From contig VBKL01000065.1 in assembly GCA_005879805.1 (NCBI GenBank), positions 1 to 64,000 of the forward strand: a stretch of 64,000 nucleotides of DNA. The letters run 5' to 3'. A program made the position numbers and the translations under genes. The notes beneath the pieces were generated by a model that had not been told where the DNA came from, did not search any database, and saw nothing but the letters and a program-made list of their open reading frames with translations. Positions 24,415 to 34,110 of the stretch are shown one piece after another (position 1 is the stretch's first letter; each line of letters begins with the position of its first letter). Origin of the DNA: Deltaproteobacteria bacterium (GTDB taxonomy: Bacteria; Myxococcota; Myxococcia; Myxococcales; 40CM-4-68-19).

Positions 24415-26364
24415 ATGAAGCCGTTCGTGCTGAACCGTCAGGGACGTCTCGTCTTTCCCTCGAACTTCTTCCCCGAGCTCGATTTCAGCGTCTTCGACAC
24501 ACTCGAGCAGTTCGAGTCGGTGATCGAGCGCGACTTCGAGACCAAGGCTCCGACGGGGTCGGACATCCTCAAACGTGTGCAGTCGGCGGCGTATCCGACC
24601 CGCCTGGAGCTCTTGCGCGATCTGGCCCTCAATCTCCTCTGGGTGAATCGCTACGCGATCACCATGTACGTGAAGCGGCCGGCGCGCTGGCAGGACGTCC
24701 CGCGCACGCGCGACGACGTCTTCCTGCCGGTGCTCACTCCCTGGGAGGAGGGCGAGAAGAAGGTGGCCGCGGTGGAGAGCGCCTACCGCTCGCTGCCGGC
24801 GCGCTGGGACGCGAGTCTCGAGGACGCCATCTTCGACGCGCTCTTCGGGCTCTTCCGCCACCGGCGCCACCAGGCGACCGACCTCCCGGCGATCCCACCC
24901 ACGGTGAAGGAGGCGCTGAGCGATCCGTCGAACCGCACCTATCACCTGCGCCAGCACGATCCGGATTACCCGGTCCATTCGACGCAGGCGATCCTCGATT
25001 GCGAAGGCCCGGTGCCCGAGCTGGAGGCACTCAGCCGGTGGGCGATGGTGCTGCAGAACCAGCATCCCTGGGAGCGGGCGCAGTCCCGCCTCGCGCCGCT
25101 CTCGGAGCTGCGCGGCGACGACTTCGTCATCCTCTACCGGCCTCGCTCGCCCGAAGTGATGGGCTTCATCGAGCGGGTGCGGGCGGGCCGCCCGCGACCT
25201 GCGCCGCGCCCCGCGAGGCCTGCCAGCCCGCCAGTGAAACCGTACCCGCCGCTCCAGGTGGCGAAGCGCTTCGCCGTGCAGCCGCGCATCGAGGCGCTCG
25301 CGGCGGTGAACGGCGAGCACGAGTGCACCAACGAGGACCTCATCCGGAACACCGCCTTCAACTGGTCGCCCATGTCGGCCGAGGAGATCCGCGAGAAGAC
25401 CGGGATCGAGTCGCGCCGGTACACCGAGCGATCGCTGGAGGAGATCTCGCTCGAGGCGGCGGAGATCGCGCTCGCGAAGTCGGGCCGCAAGCCGGAGGAG
25501 ATCGGGGCAGTCCTCTTCTGCTCCTGCACCAGCACGCGCCTCATCCCCTCGGTCGCGACCTGGATCTCCGGCCAGCTCGGCATGCTGCAGACCCATGCCT
25601 CCTGCGACATCGTCGCTGCCTGCGCGGGCCTGCCCTACGGACTCTCGGAGGCCGTGCGCCTGCTCCAGGAAGTCGAGAGGCCCGTGCTGCTCGTCTGCGC
25701 GGAGAAGTTCTCCGACAAGATCGGGACGGTGCGCACCTCGCGCATGATCTTCGGCGACGGCGCGGCCGCGCTGGTCGTCGGCCCGGCGCCCCTCGGAACG
25801 CAAACCGACGTCGAGGTCCTGCAGACGTACGCGAGCGGGCCGGTGAGCGAGGTGAACTCGATCATCTGGCCGAACCCCGAGTTCGACAACAACATCACCG
25901 TCTTCGGCCCCGAGGTGAAATCGCTCGCCCAGAGGTACCTGAAGCAGATGATCGGAGAGCTCTCCGAGCTCCCGGGTCCGGACGGGACGGGAAGGCTCCT
26001 CGACGCCGTCGACCTGGTCGTGCCGCACCAGGCAAACAAGACGATGGTGAGCAAGATGGCCGCCGCCGTCGGTCTCGCGCAGGACCGGCTCTACTTCAAC
26101 ATCGAGCGGGTGGGTAACGCCTCCTCGGCGAGCATCCCGCTGGCGATTCGCGACGCCGTTCGCGACGGCGTCATCGACCGCCCGATGCTGATCTTCGCCC
26201 CCGGTTTTGGCGCTGGCGCCGTCGGCGGGTACGCGGTGCTGCGGATCGATCCGGCGATCGTGGCGCTGGAGCAGCCTCTTGCGGCTCGAGCGCCGGCCGC
26301 AGCCGCTGTGGAGCGGCCCGTCACCACTTCCTCGGAGGACGTGCGCAAAGCCTTCGGCGACTGA
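24415..26364 (+). CDS. KAS III (FabH)-like enzyme with a long N-terminal extension
   Basis: The C-terminal 340 residues are a 3-oxoacyl-ACP synthase III-type thiolase fold. The catalytic Cys lies near residue 402 (CDIVAACAGLPYG), His in LVVPHQANKTM and Asn in VGNASSASIP. The N-terminal 280 residues form an extra region rich in Arg, Pro and Trp (FVLNRQGRLVFPSNFFPELD, LLWVNRYAITMYVKRP, NRTYHLRQHDPDYPVHSTQA). I do not recognise it. The whole protein is 649 residues, about twice a normal FabH. GAAGGA precedes ATG 24415 by 8 bases. Neighbours are phaZ and the carboxylase, so it probably condenses acyl-CoA units, but the product is unknown. Confidence 0.8.
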   Translation: MKPFVLNRQGRLVFPSNFFPELDFSVFDTLEQFESVIERDFETKAPTGSDILKRVQSAAYPTRLELLRDLALNLLWVNRYAITMYVKRPARWQDVPRTRDDVFLPVLTPWEEGEKKVAAVESAYRSLPARWDASLEDAIFDALFGLFRHRRHQATDLPAIPPTVKEALSDPSNRTYHLRQHDPDYPVHSTQAILDCEGPVPELEALSRWAMVLQNQHPWERAQSRLAPLSELRGDDFVILYRPRSPEVMGFIERVRAGRPRPAPRPARPASPPVKPYPPLQVAKRFAVQPRIEALAAVNGEHECTNEDLIRNTAFNWSPMSAEEIREKTGIESRRYTERSLEEISLEAAEIALAKSGRKPEEIGAVLFCSCTSTRLIPSVATWISGQLGMLQTHASCDIVAACAGLPYGLSEAVRLLQEVERPVLLVCAEKFSDKIGTVRTSRMIFGDGAAALVVGPAPLGTQTDVEVLQTYASGPVSEVNSIIWPNPEFDNNITVFGPEVKSLAQRYLKQMIGELSELPGPDGTGRLLDAVDLVVPHQANKTMVSKMAAAVGLAQDRLYFNIERVGNASSASIPLAIRDAVRDGVIDRPMLIFAPGFGAGAVGGYAVLRIDPAIVALEQPLAARAPAAAAVERPVTTSSEDVRKAFGD

Positions 26365-26458
26365 CGGGCGGGAAGGCCCGCAGGATTTGCACCGGCCCGG
26401 AGCGAAGCACCGCGAAACGGACGGCACCGGCGATGCAAGGTGGGCATCGGGAGGAGCG

Positions 26459-26704
26459 ATGACCATGCGGACTGAGACGATGACATGGGCGGGGCCGTTG
26501 CCGGACGAGATGGATCCGACCGCCGAGGCGATGTGGGAGGGGCCGATGACCTTCGCCGGCCACTGGGCCGCAAAGAGCGCCGCCGCATCCCCGCCGTCGA
26601 ACGGGATCGATCCCATCGTCTGGGCCGGCCCGCTGCCCGCCGAGGCGCCGGTCCAGTCCTTGTTTCTCGAGAAACGCCGGCAGTTCACAGCGGCGGCACG
26701 CTGA
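26459..26704 (+). CDS. small W-x-G-P repeat protein, unknown function
   Basis: An 81-residue protein with GAGGAG just upstream of ATG 26459. It contains two near-identical motifs WAGPLPDEMDP and WAGPLPAEAP, plus a related MWEGPMTF between them. It has no membrane segment or signal peptide, and Trp is unusually frequent for such a short protein. The tail (SLFLEKRRQFTAAAR) is basic. I recognise no family. It lies between the KAS III-like gene (94 bases upstream) and the fused carboxylase (33 bases downstream), so it is probably co-transcribed with one or both. The good ribosome site and repeat pattern argue that it is a real gene. Confidence 0.55.
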   Translation: MTMRTETMTWAGPLPDEMDPTAEAMWEGPMTFAGHWAAKSAAASPPSNGIDPIVWAGPLPAEAPVQSLFLEKRRQFTAAAR

Positions 26705-26737
26705 GCGAGGATGCTCGGCGCCAGCCGGGGAGGCGCC

Positions 26738-29700
26738 ATGGCGCATCCGATCGTGGGGCTCGGTCGCGTCGGAGTAGTGCAGGGCGAGGAAGCAGCTCGC
26801 GCCGCACGGATTGTTCGCGAGATCGCTCGAGCGGGGCAGGCGACCGTCGCGGTGCCGATCCGTCTCCAGCCTGGAGAGCCGGTCGAGAATGCCCTTCGCG
26901 AGGCGAAGGTCGACAGCGCCTGGCTCGGGCCCGCGCCGTTGCGCGACCGCGCTGCGTTCGCCCGGGCCTGCATCAGGGCGGGAGCGACGCACGTCGGGCC
27001 GCCCGCCGACGTACTCGCGCAGCTTTCCGATCGAGAAGGGATCGCGCGGCTCGCGGCGCAGATCGGGGCACCGCTCGCGGTCGAGAGCCATTCCCGCGCC
27101 CGTCTCTTCGAGATCGTCGTCGCGCGCGACCATCGCGGCAGCCTTCGCGCGCTGGGCGTCGGCGATGCCTCGTTACGATTCGATGGGCGCGCGGTGCTCG
27201 TCGAGTCGCCACCCGCGCTCCTCACCGAGAACGAGCGCAGGGAGGCTCGAGATCTCGCTGCCCGCGCGTGCGAAGCGACGGGCTGGACGGGAATCTGCGC
27301 GGTGCGGCTTCTCCTCTTCCCCGCCGGGTCCACGTCGCGCTGGTCGCTTGCCGGCCTCGATTGCTTCGCCGACGCGGCGCCCGCCATCGAAGCGGTCGCG
27401 AGCGTCGATTTCGTCCGACTGGCGTTCCAGATCGCAGCCGGGGTTCCGCTCGGCGACCGCTCGCCGGTCGAGCAGGGCCATGCGTTCGCGGCCCGCATCA
27501 TCGCTCGCGATCCCGAGTCGGAAGCCATTGCCCGGCCTGGTCCCGTCGAAGTCCTCGCGATGCCGTCGGGCCCTGGGCTGCGGGCGGACGTCGAAGTCCG
27601 GCATGGCCAGAGTCCCGAGGGACCAGGGAGCGTGCTCGTCACGCTCGTGAGCCATGGCGCCGGCAGGGAAGAGGCGTCGCAGCGGTTGCAAGAGGCGCTC
27701 GCCGAAGGCGATCTGCTCCTGCGCGGCAGCGGCACCTCGAAAGCATGGCTCCGCGCGCTCGCCGGCCGGCCGGAAATCGCCGCCGGCGAGACGTCGATCG
27801 GCCTCCTCGATCGGCTCGCCTCGTCGGGAAAGCTGGTCGAGCCTCGTCGTGAGGCGGCGCTGCTGGCCGCGGCCATCGAGGCGTACCACGCCGAGGAGGA
27901 TCTGGAGCGGGCCCGCTTCCTCGCCGAGGCCAGGCGCGGCAGACCGCGCGTCGGTCCCTCTTCCGGCCGCGCCGTGGAGCTGACCTGTCTCGGACGCCGG
28001 TATCGGCTGGAAGTGCGCCAGCTGGGTCCGAACGAGTACCGCGTCGAGAGCGGGCTCGAGGCCCCGGCGGCCGTGCGGCTGGAGCGGCTCGGCCGCTTCG
28101 AGCAGCGGCTCGAGTGGCAAGGCCTTCTGCATCGGGTCTTCCTCTCGACGGACGGGCTCCGTCAACTCGTCCAGGTGGACGACGTCGCGCATCTCGTCTC
28201 CCGCGAGCCGGCCGGGATCGTGGCGGCGCCGATGCCCGCGGTGGTAGCGGCGATCCAGGTGGAGGTCGGACAGCAGGTGGCGCCCGGCGATCCGCTGGTG
28301 CGCATCGAGTCGATGAAGGTGCAGGTGGAGGTGACCGCCCCGGCTGCCGGGACGGTGCGCGAGATCCTGGTGGCGGGCGCGCGGGCTCGCGGTGCGCTGG
28401 CGCGAGCTCTCCGCCGCTGCTCCGCGCGACGATGCCGGAGTCCTCCGAGCCGAGAACGCCGCGCTCTGCGCGTTCGTGGATCTCCAGTCGCTCTTCAGCC
28501 GCAAGGCGCCCCTCGAGGGCGGCGCGGCGCCGCCCCTCGAAGAGCTCTGGCGCTACCTGCACGAGCCGGAAGCCCGCGGCGCGGGGCTTTCCCCGGCGTT
28601 CGTCGCGCTGCTGCGCCCGGCGCTCGCGCAGTACCGCGTCTCGATGGATGCGCCGGGCCGCGATCTGGAACTGGCCCTCCTCCGCATCCAGAAATCCCGG
28701 GAGCGGGTGGGCGAGCAGCCGGGACCCATCGCGTCGATCCTCGAGCGCTGGCTCGCCTCGGACGATCCGCTGCCCGCCGAAGGCGGGACTTCGCGAGAGA
28801 CGCTCGACAGGCTGGTCGACCTCGGACACGAGCGCTTCCCGGCAGTCGCCGATCTCGCCCGCGAAGCGCGGTACCGGAATTTCGACAAGCCGGCGCTGGA
28901 CCGGGTGCGCGCTGAAACGTTGGAGCGGGCGCAGAGCGATCTCGCGCGCCTTCCCGATTCCTCCGGCGACGAGCGGGAGGCGATCCTCGACCGGCTGGTC
29001 GCCTGCACGCAGCCGATTTCGACGACGCTCATCTCGCATATCGCCGCAACGGAATCGCCGGCGCTCCGGGCCCGGCTCGTGGAAACGCTGGTCCGCCGCT
29101 ATTACCGGTTCCGGGCGCTCGAACGGGTGGCCTCCTCCGACGTCGAGGGCATCCCGTGCGCGTGGGTGGATTACGAGCTTCGCGGCGTCCGTTACCGGCT
29201 CTTCGCCTGCTCGGCTCCGGCCGCCGGCGTCTCGGAGGGTGCGCGCAAGCTTGCGCGGCTCGCGAGCGACGTGCCCCAGGAGCGCGAGATCCTGCTCGAC
29301 CTGTACCTCGGAGAGCAGGGTCCGCGGAGCCCGCCCGACCAGGTCGCCGATTCGCTGCGGGACGTCTTGCTGAAGACGTCGTTCGCCCGTCCGCCGCGAC
29401 GGATCTCGATGGTGGTGGCAGGCGGCCTGCGCGAAGGCCGCAGGCAGTCTCCGCAGCAGAGGTCCGCGATCTCACGCCGGTCCGCGATGCGGCCGGCCAC
29501 GTCATCGAGCTTCCCGAACTGGAGCGCATCCTCCACGAGGCGCTCGGAGGGATGCGGGTCCACCAGGCGCAGCGGGCGCCGCACGAGCGGATGGAATGGA
29601 ATCGCGTGCAGCTCACGCTCACGCCGCCCCTCGATCTGCCGCGCGAGGAGGTCGAGCGCATCGCCGCCCGGCTCGCTCCGGCCACCGAGGGCCTGGGGCT

Positions 29701-31558
29701 GGAGATGGTCTCCTTGACCGCGCGCGTGCCCGATCCCGGGACCGGGCAATTGCGCGAGACACTCTTGCGCGTCGTCGCACCGGGCCAGGGCCTCAGCATC
29801 CGCTGGGACGAGCCCACCGAAGAGCCGCTGCAGCCGATGTCGCAATACCAGCAGAAGGTGGTCCAGCTTCGCCGCCGCGGGCTGGTCCATCCCTTCGAGC
29901 TCGTACGGATGCTGGCGCAGCCGGCCGGAGTCCACGCCGCCGCGCCGCCGGGCGAATTCGTCGAATACGATCTGGACGCCTCGAACGCGCTGGTTCCCGT
30001 GCAGCGGCCGCCCGGAAGCAACACCGCCAACGTGGTGGTCGGCGTGGTGCGCAACTTCACCAGGCGGTACCCGGAAGGCATGGAGCGGGTGGTGCTGCTC
30101 GGCGATCCCGGCCGCGAGATGGGATCGGTCGCCGAGCCCGAATGCCGGCGCATCGCCGCCGCTCTCGATCTGGCGGAGAAGCTCCGGGCCCCGGTGGAAT
30201 GGTTCGAGGTGTGCGCGGGCGCGAAGATCTCGATGACGAGCGGCACCGAGAACATGGACTGGGTCTCGCGCGTCCTGCGCCGGATCATCGAGTTCACCCA
30301 GCGGGGAGGCGAGATCAACGTGGTGGTGCTGGGAATCGCCGTCGGCGCGCAGCCGTACTGGAACGCCGAAGCGACCATGCTCATGCACACCAAGGGGATC
30401 CTGGTGATGGCCCCCGGATCGACCATGGTGCTCACCGGGAAGCAGGCCCTCGAGTATTCCGGGAGCGTCTCCGCCGAGGACAACGAAGGCATCGGCGGCT
30501 ACGACCGCATCATGGGCCCGAACGGCCAGGCGCAGTACCGGGCGGGCAGCGTCTCCGAGGCGCTGCAGATCCTGCTTCGCCATTACGATCACTGCTACGT
30601 CGCGCCGGGGGAACGGTTCCCGCGGCGCGCGGAGACGGCCGATCCGCGCGATCGCGACGTGCGCGACGACCCGCACGGTCCGGAGGGCGGCGCGGGTTTC
30701 GCGACCGTCGGCGAGATCTTCAGCGCCGAGCACAACCCCGATCGCAAGAAGCCGTTCGAGATCCGCAAGGTGATGGGAGCGGCGATCGATCGCGACTTCC
30801 CGCCTCTCGAGCGCTGGCGCGATCTGCGCGGCGGCGAGACGGCGGTGGTCTGGGACGCGCATCTGGGCGGCTGGCCGGTGTGCCTCATCGGCATCCAGTC
30901 CCGGCCGCTGCCGCGGCTGGAGTTCGTGCCCGCCGACGGTCCGGAGCTGTGGTCGGCGGGAACGCTGTTCCCGCAGTCGTCGAAGAAGATCGCTCGCGCG
31001 GTGAACTCCGCGAGCGGCAACCGGCCGCTCGTGATCCTCGCCAATCTTTCCGGCTTCGACGGATCGCCCGAGTCCATGCGGCGCCTGCAACTCGAATACG
31101 GTGCCGAGATCGGGCGCGCCGTGGTCAACTTCCAGGGGCCCATCGCCTTTTGCGTCGTCTCGCGCTACCACGGCGGCGCTTTCGTCGTCTTCGCCCGGAC
31201 GCTGACGGAGAGCATCGAGATCGCGGCCATCGAAGGAGCGCGCGCCTCCGTGATCGGCGGCGCGCCGGCGGCGGCCGTGGTCTTCGCTCGCGAGGTGGAG
31301 ACCCGGACGCGGAAGGATCCCCGCGTCCTCGCAGCGGAGAAGAGCGCTTCGCGGGGACACGCCCGGGGCGTCGCGCAGATGATAGAGGCGGTCCGTTCGG
31401 AAAAACTCGGCGAGGTGGGCGAGGAGTACGATCGGGTCCACTCGGTCGAGCGGGCCCTGAAGGTCGGGTCCCTGGACCAGATCATCGCCCCCCGCGAATT
31501 ACGACCCTACTTGATCGATGTTGTCGAGCGGGGAATCGCGCGATTCACGAAAAACTGA
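26738..31558 (+). CDS. eukaryote-like fused acyl-CoA carboxylase, broken by two frame changes
   Basis: One long protein in three frame segments (26738 to about 28388, 28392 to about 29440, then to 31558). GGGGAGG precedes ATG 26738. Order: a biotin-carboxylase-like region (residues 1-300) that lacks the Gly-rich ATP loop and the ExNxRxQVEH motif, a linker, and a biotinyl domain with Lys near residue 526 (RIESMKVQVEV, usual form AMKM). Next come a central helical region as in eukaryotic acetyl-CoA carboxylase, and a carboxyltransferase (LDASNALVPVQRPPG, EWFEVCAGAKISMTSG, GGWPVCLIGIQSRPL, NLSGFDGSPESMRR). It should carboxylate acetyl-, propionyl- or a similar acyl-CoA. With an inactive-looking biotin carboxylase it may need a partner. 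Total coding length is about 1600 residues; relatives I recall are larger. Confidence 0.75.
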
Positions 31559-31711
31559 ATAAATTTACGGTCCTACCCGATATCGGCTCGTTTCCTGACC
31601 GGCCGGTATATTTGCGGTGACTCTGCGTATGTTGGTATGAAACTGTAATGGCTCCGACCAATGGCGGGGTCCCGTGAACGCCGTCGGATCGCTCCCGGGG
31701 GGGAGACCAAC

Positions 31712-31903
31712 ATGCTCCGAACCATCGTGCTCGCTTCTGCCTTCGCGTTCCTCATCGCAGTTCCCGCCCTTGCGGACAGAGATGATCACGGCCACGGAGG
31801 CGGTCACCACGACGCGCCCGAGCCCCTGACGATGATCGGCCTCGGCGCGGGCGGTGCCGGCCTGGCCTACGCGAAGTGGAAGAAGAGCCGGGCCAGGCGA
31901 TAA
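31712..31903 (+). CDS. 63-residue His/Asp-rich PEP-CTERM protein (exosortase substrate)
   Basis: ATG 31712 follows a G-rich ribosome site. The protein has three parts. Residues 1-21 are a Sec signal peptide ending VPALA. Residues 22-36 are DRDDHGHGGGHHDAP, a very short acidic, His-rich mature segment. The rest is a PEP-CTERM sorting tail: PEPLTMIGLGAGG, a hydrophobic stretch, and a basic end KWKKSRARR. Exosortases cleave such tails after transport. The mature peptide would be only about 15 residues and might bind metal. The exosortase gene starts 12 bases after the stop, so this is probably its dedicated substrate. Confidence 0.85.
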   Translation: MLRTIVLASAFAFLIAVPALADRDDHGHGGGHHDAPEPLTMIGLGAGGAGLAYAKWKKSRARR

Positions 31904-31914
31904 GGGCCCCGCAA

Positions 31915-32748
31915 GTGACATCGCGCATCGCAGTGTTCCGCGCCGCGGCGATCGCCGTCGCCGCCATACAGCTTGCGCTCGCTGCACGCTCCGGAGCGGA
32001 AGAGTTCTGGCTCATTTCCTTCCTCGCTTGGGGCGGCGCGCGGCTCGTGGCCCGCGCCGGCGGGGACGAGACGCCTGCCTTCGCGGTTCGGATCGCGGGA
32101 GGCGTCCTGCTCGCGTCGTCGCTCTTCGAGCTGGCGATTGCGCAGCAGTACCAGATGGGTCATCGCCTCGCGCCGCTCGCCGGCGGGCTCGGGCTCCTGC
32201 TCCTCGCCGGGGGCTTCCTATGGGTCCGCGCGAACGGGCGCGCCCTCGTGCTGCTTTGCTTGCCGATGCTGCATCCGCCGCCGGTGGCCGTGCGGGAGCT
32301 CCTCGACACCTCTCGCGCCACGGCGTTCGTGAGCGCCCTGTTCCTGCGCCTGTCCGGCGTGGCGGTCGAGCGGCGCGGGACGCTGCTCGTATTGCCGGAC
32401 TCTTCCTTGAGCGTCGGGGGCGCCTGCTCGGGCATCAACCAGATTTTCCAGCTGCTCGCGCTCGCGGTGCTCGCCGCGATCATCCTCGAGGTGACGCCGC
32501 GGCGCGCGGCGTGGCTCGCAGGGAGCGCCGTCGCTGTGGGCCTTGCCGTAAATGCCCTGCGCATCGCCTTTCTCGCGGTGCTCGCCAATCGGGGGGAGAC
32601 CCGGCTCTTCGACCTGTGGCACCAGGGGCCACCCGCGCTGCTCGTCTCGGCCGCCGCTACCGCCGTGTGGGGCGGGCTCTCGCTGCTCGTCTCCCGGTCC
32701 GGCGGCGGCGCGCCTACCGGGTCAGCCACGAGCGCGACCGCGCCGTGA
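31915..32748 (+). CDS. exosortase/archaeosortase family transpeptidase
   Basis: A 277-residue protein with about eight membrane helices. The three conserved catalytic positions of exosortases are present: Cys171 in VGGACSGINQI, Arg216 in VNALRIAFLAV and His236 in FDLWHQGPPAL. It would cut the PEP-CTERM tail of the preceding protein and probably attach it to an envelope component. GTG 31915 was chosen because it lies downstream of the substrate's stop; the frame is open back to 31876. The gene's 3' end overlaps the convergent glycosyltransferase by 35 bases. Confidence 0.88.
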   Translation: MTSRIAVFRAAAIAVAAIQLALAARSGAEEFWLISFLAWGGARLVARAGGDETPAFAVRIAGGVLLASSLFELAIAQQYQMGHRLAPLAGGLGLLLLAGGFLWVRANGRALVLLCLPMLHPPPVAVRELLDTSRATAFVSALFLRLSGVAVERRGTLLVLPDSSLSVGGACSGINQIFQLLALAVLAAIILEVTPRRAAWLAGSAVAVGLAVNALRIAFLAVLANRGETRLFDLWHQGPPALLVSAAATAVWGGLSLLVSRSGGGAPTGSATSATAP

Positions 32749-33988
32749 ACGCGGCGTAGGGAAGGTTCCAGAAGAGCGCCACGGCGGAGAAGCAGGCGTA
32801 GAGCACGCCGTAGACGAGATCCATCGAGCGCTCGCTGTGCAGGTAGAAGAGGAGGACGAACGCGGTCCCCATTCCGCCGAGCGCGATGAGTCGCGTCAGC
32901 AAGATCGGATCATTCCAGACGAGCCCGAGCCAGAGGTACGAGCTGACGTATCCGATGGGAAAGCGCAGGTTGGTGAGCACCGTCTCGAAGAGCGAAGCGG
33001 CACGCGCCAGAGGCGGCCGCTTCCAGACGATGCGGAAGAAGCGCAACTCCTCGCGTATGTAGCTGCGGTCCCAGCGCAGGTACATCTTGGCGAGCTTCCA
33101 GTAGGTGGTCGGGACGATGGTGTGGACCACCGCCGATCGCTGGTAGAGCGTGTCCCAGCCGCGGTCGAGCAGGTAGTTGGTGAGCGCCCGATCCTCTCCG
33201 TATGTGCAGGGCGCGCCGAGGAACTTCTGCGCCTTCCACTCGTCGAGCACTTCGATCACGGCCGCGCGCCGATAGGCCGCGAGCGCGCCCGGGCAGCAGT
33301 AAACGGTCCCGTACACCGACTGCACCGCGCGCAAGAGATCGAAGGAGAGAACGAAGTGCACGTGCAGCATGCGCGGGAGGAGTCCCGAGCGGCGATTGTA
33401 GACGCTCACCTTGCCGGCCACCGCGCCGACTCGCGGATCGCGGAACACACCGGCGAGCGAGAGAAGCGCTCCGCGATCGATCACGCTGTCGGAATCGATG
33501 GTGACCACCACGTCGCCCGACGCTCGCCGGAACCCCGCCTCGAGGGCGGCGCGTTTGCCGCGATTCTCGGGGAACCGGACTGCGGTGACCAGTCCGGGCC
33601 GTCGGCCGGCGGCGCGCCCGATGTGCTCCCAGGTGTCGTCGGTGCTCCCGTCGTCGACGACGAGGATCTGGAGGCGGCCGTGCGGATACTCGGCCGCCGC
33701 AGCCGATTCGATGGCTTCCAGCACCATCGCTCCCTCGTTGTAGGCGGGGATGATCACCGTCATCGCCGGCGCGTCGGCGAGCGTGGCGGGCGGCGCCGCC
33801 CGATAGCGGAACCAGAGCACGGTCCGGAAGCAGAGCAGGAGCATGCCCGACGCCGCCCAGAGGACTCCCGGTCCGCGGACCGGGCTGCGCAGGTGCGCAA
33901 CGAAATTGTCGCGGAAGAAGACCAGGACGATGGCGCACAGACCGCAGACGATGGCCGTACGGACGATCCGTTCCCAACGCTCGTTCAC
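32714..33988 (-). CDS. membrane glycosyltransferase family 2 (hyaluronan/chitin-synthase-like)
   Basis: A 424-residue processive-type GT2. Two N-terminal membrane helices are followed by the catalytic core: VIIPAYNEGAMVLEAIES, VVDDGSTDDT, TIDSDSVID (DxD), GEDRALTNYLL and KMYLRWDRSYIREELRF, the counterpart of the (Q/R)xxRW motif. At least four C-terminal helices close the protein. Length and motifs match NodC/hyaluronan synthase relatives that make and export a polysaccharide. It converges on the exosortase gene; exosortases are commonly linked to exopolysaccharide genes. Confidence 0.85.
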   Translation of the reverse strand: MNERWERIVRTAIVCGLCAIVLVFFRDNFVAHLRSPVRGPGVLWAASGMLLLCFRTVLWFRYRAAPPATLADAPAMTVIIPAYNEGAMVLEAIESAAAAEYPHGRLQILVVDDGSTDDTWEHIGRAAGRRPGLVTAVRFPENRGKRAALEAGFRRASGDVVVTIDSDSVIDRGALLSLAGVFRDPRVGAVAGKVSVYNRRSGLLPRMLHVHFVLSFDLLRAVQSVYGTVYCCPGALAAYRRAAVIEVLDEWKAQKFLGAPCTYGEDRALTNYLLDRGWDTLYQRSAVVHTIVPTTYWKLAKMYLRWDRSYIREELRFFRIVWKRPPLARAASLFETVLTNLRFPIGYVSSYLWLGLVWNDPILLTRLIALGGMGTAFVLLFYLHSERSMDLVYGVLYACFSAVALFWNLPYAAFTARSRSWLTR

Positions 33989-34110
33989 GTGCCGGTGGAC
34001 ACCGGCCGCCGCAGTGCGATGCGTCGCGAAACGAAAGTGAAACGAGGGCGGTCCGCGGAGATGCGCGAGGCAGGCGTCGAGCTGGTGCGGAGCGCGGAGG
34101 TTCGCGCCGA

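Noticed and set aside
23701-27876. Long leftward open frame crossing phaZ, KAS III and carboxylase regions
   Set aside because: It has no conserved motif and overlaps three recognised genes on both strands, so it is a composition artefact.
31560-31711. Sigma-54-like promoter upstream of the PEP-CTERM gene
   Set aside because: A GG and a GC element can be found near 31600-31618, but the spacing is 11 rather than 10 bases and the flanks do not match TGGCAC-N5-TTGC.
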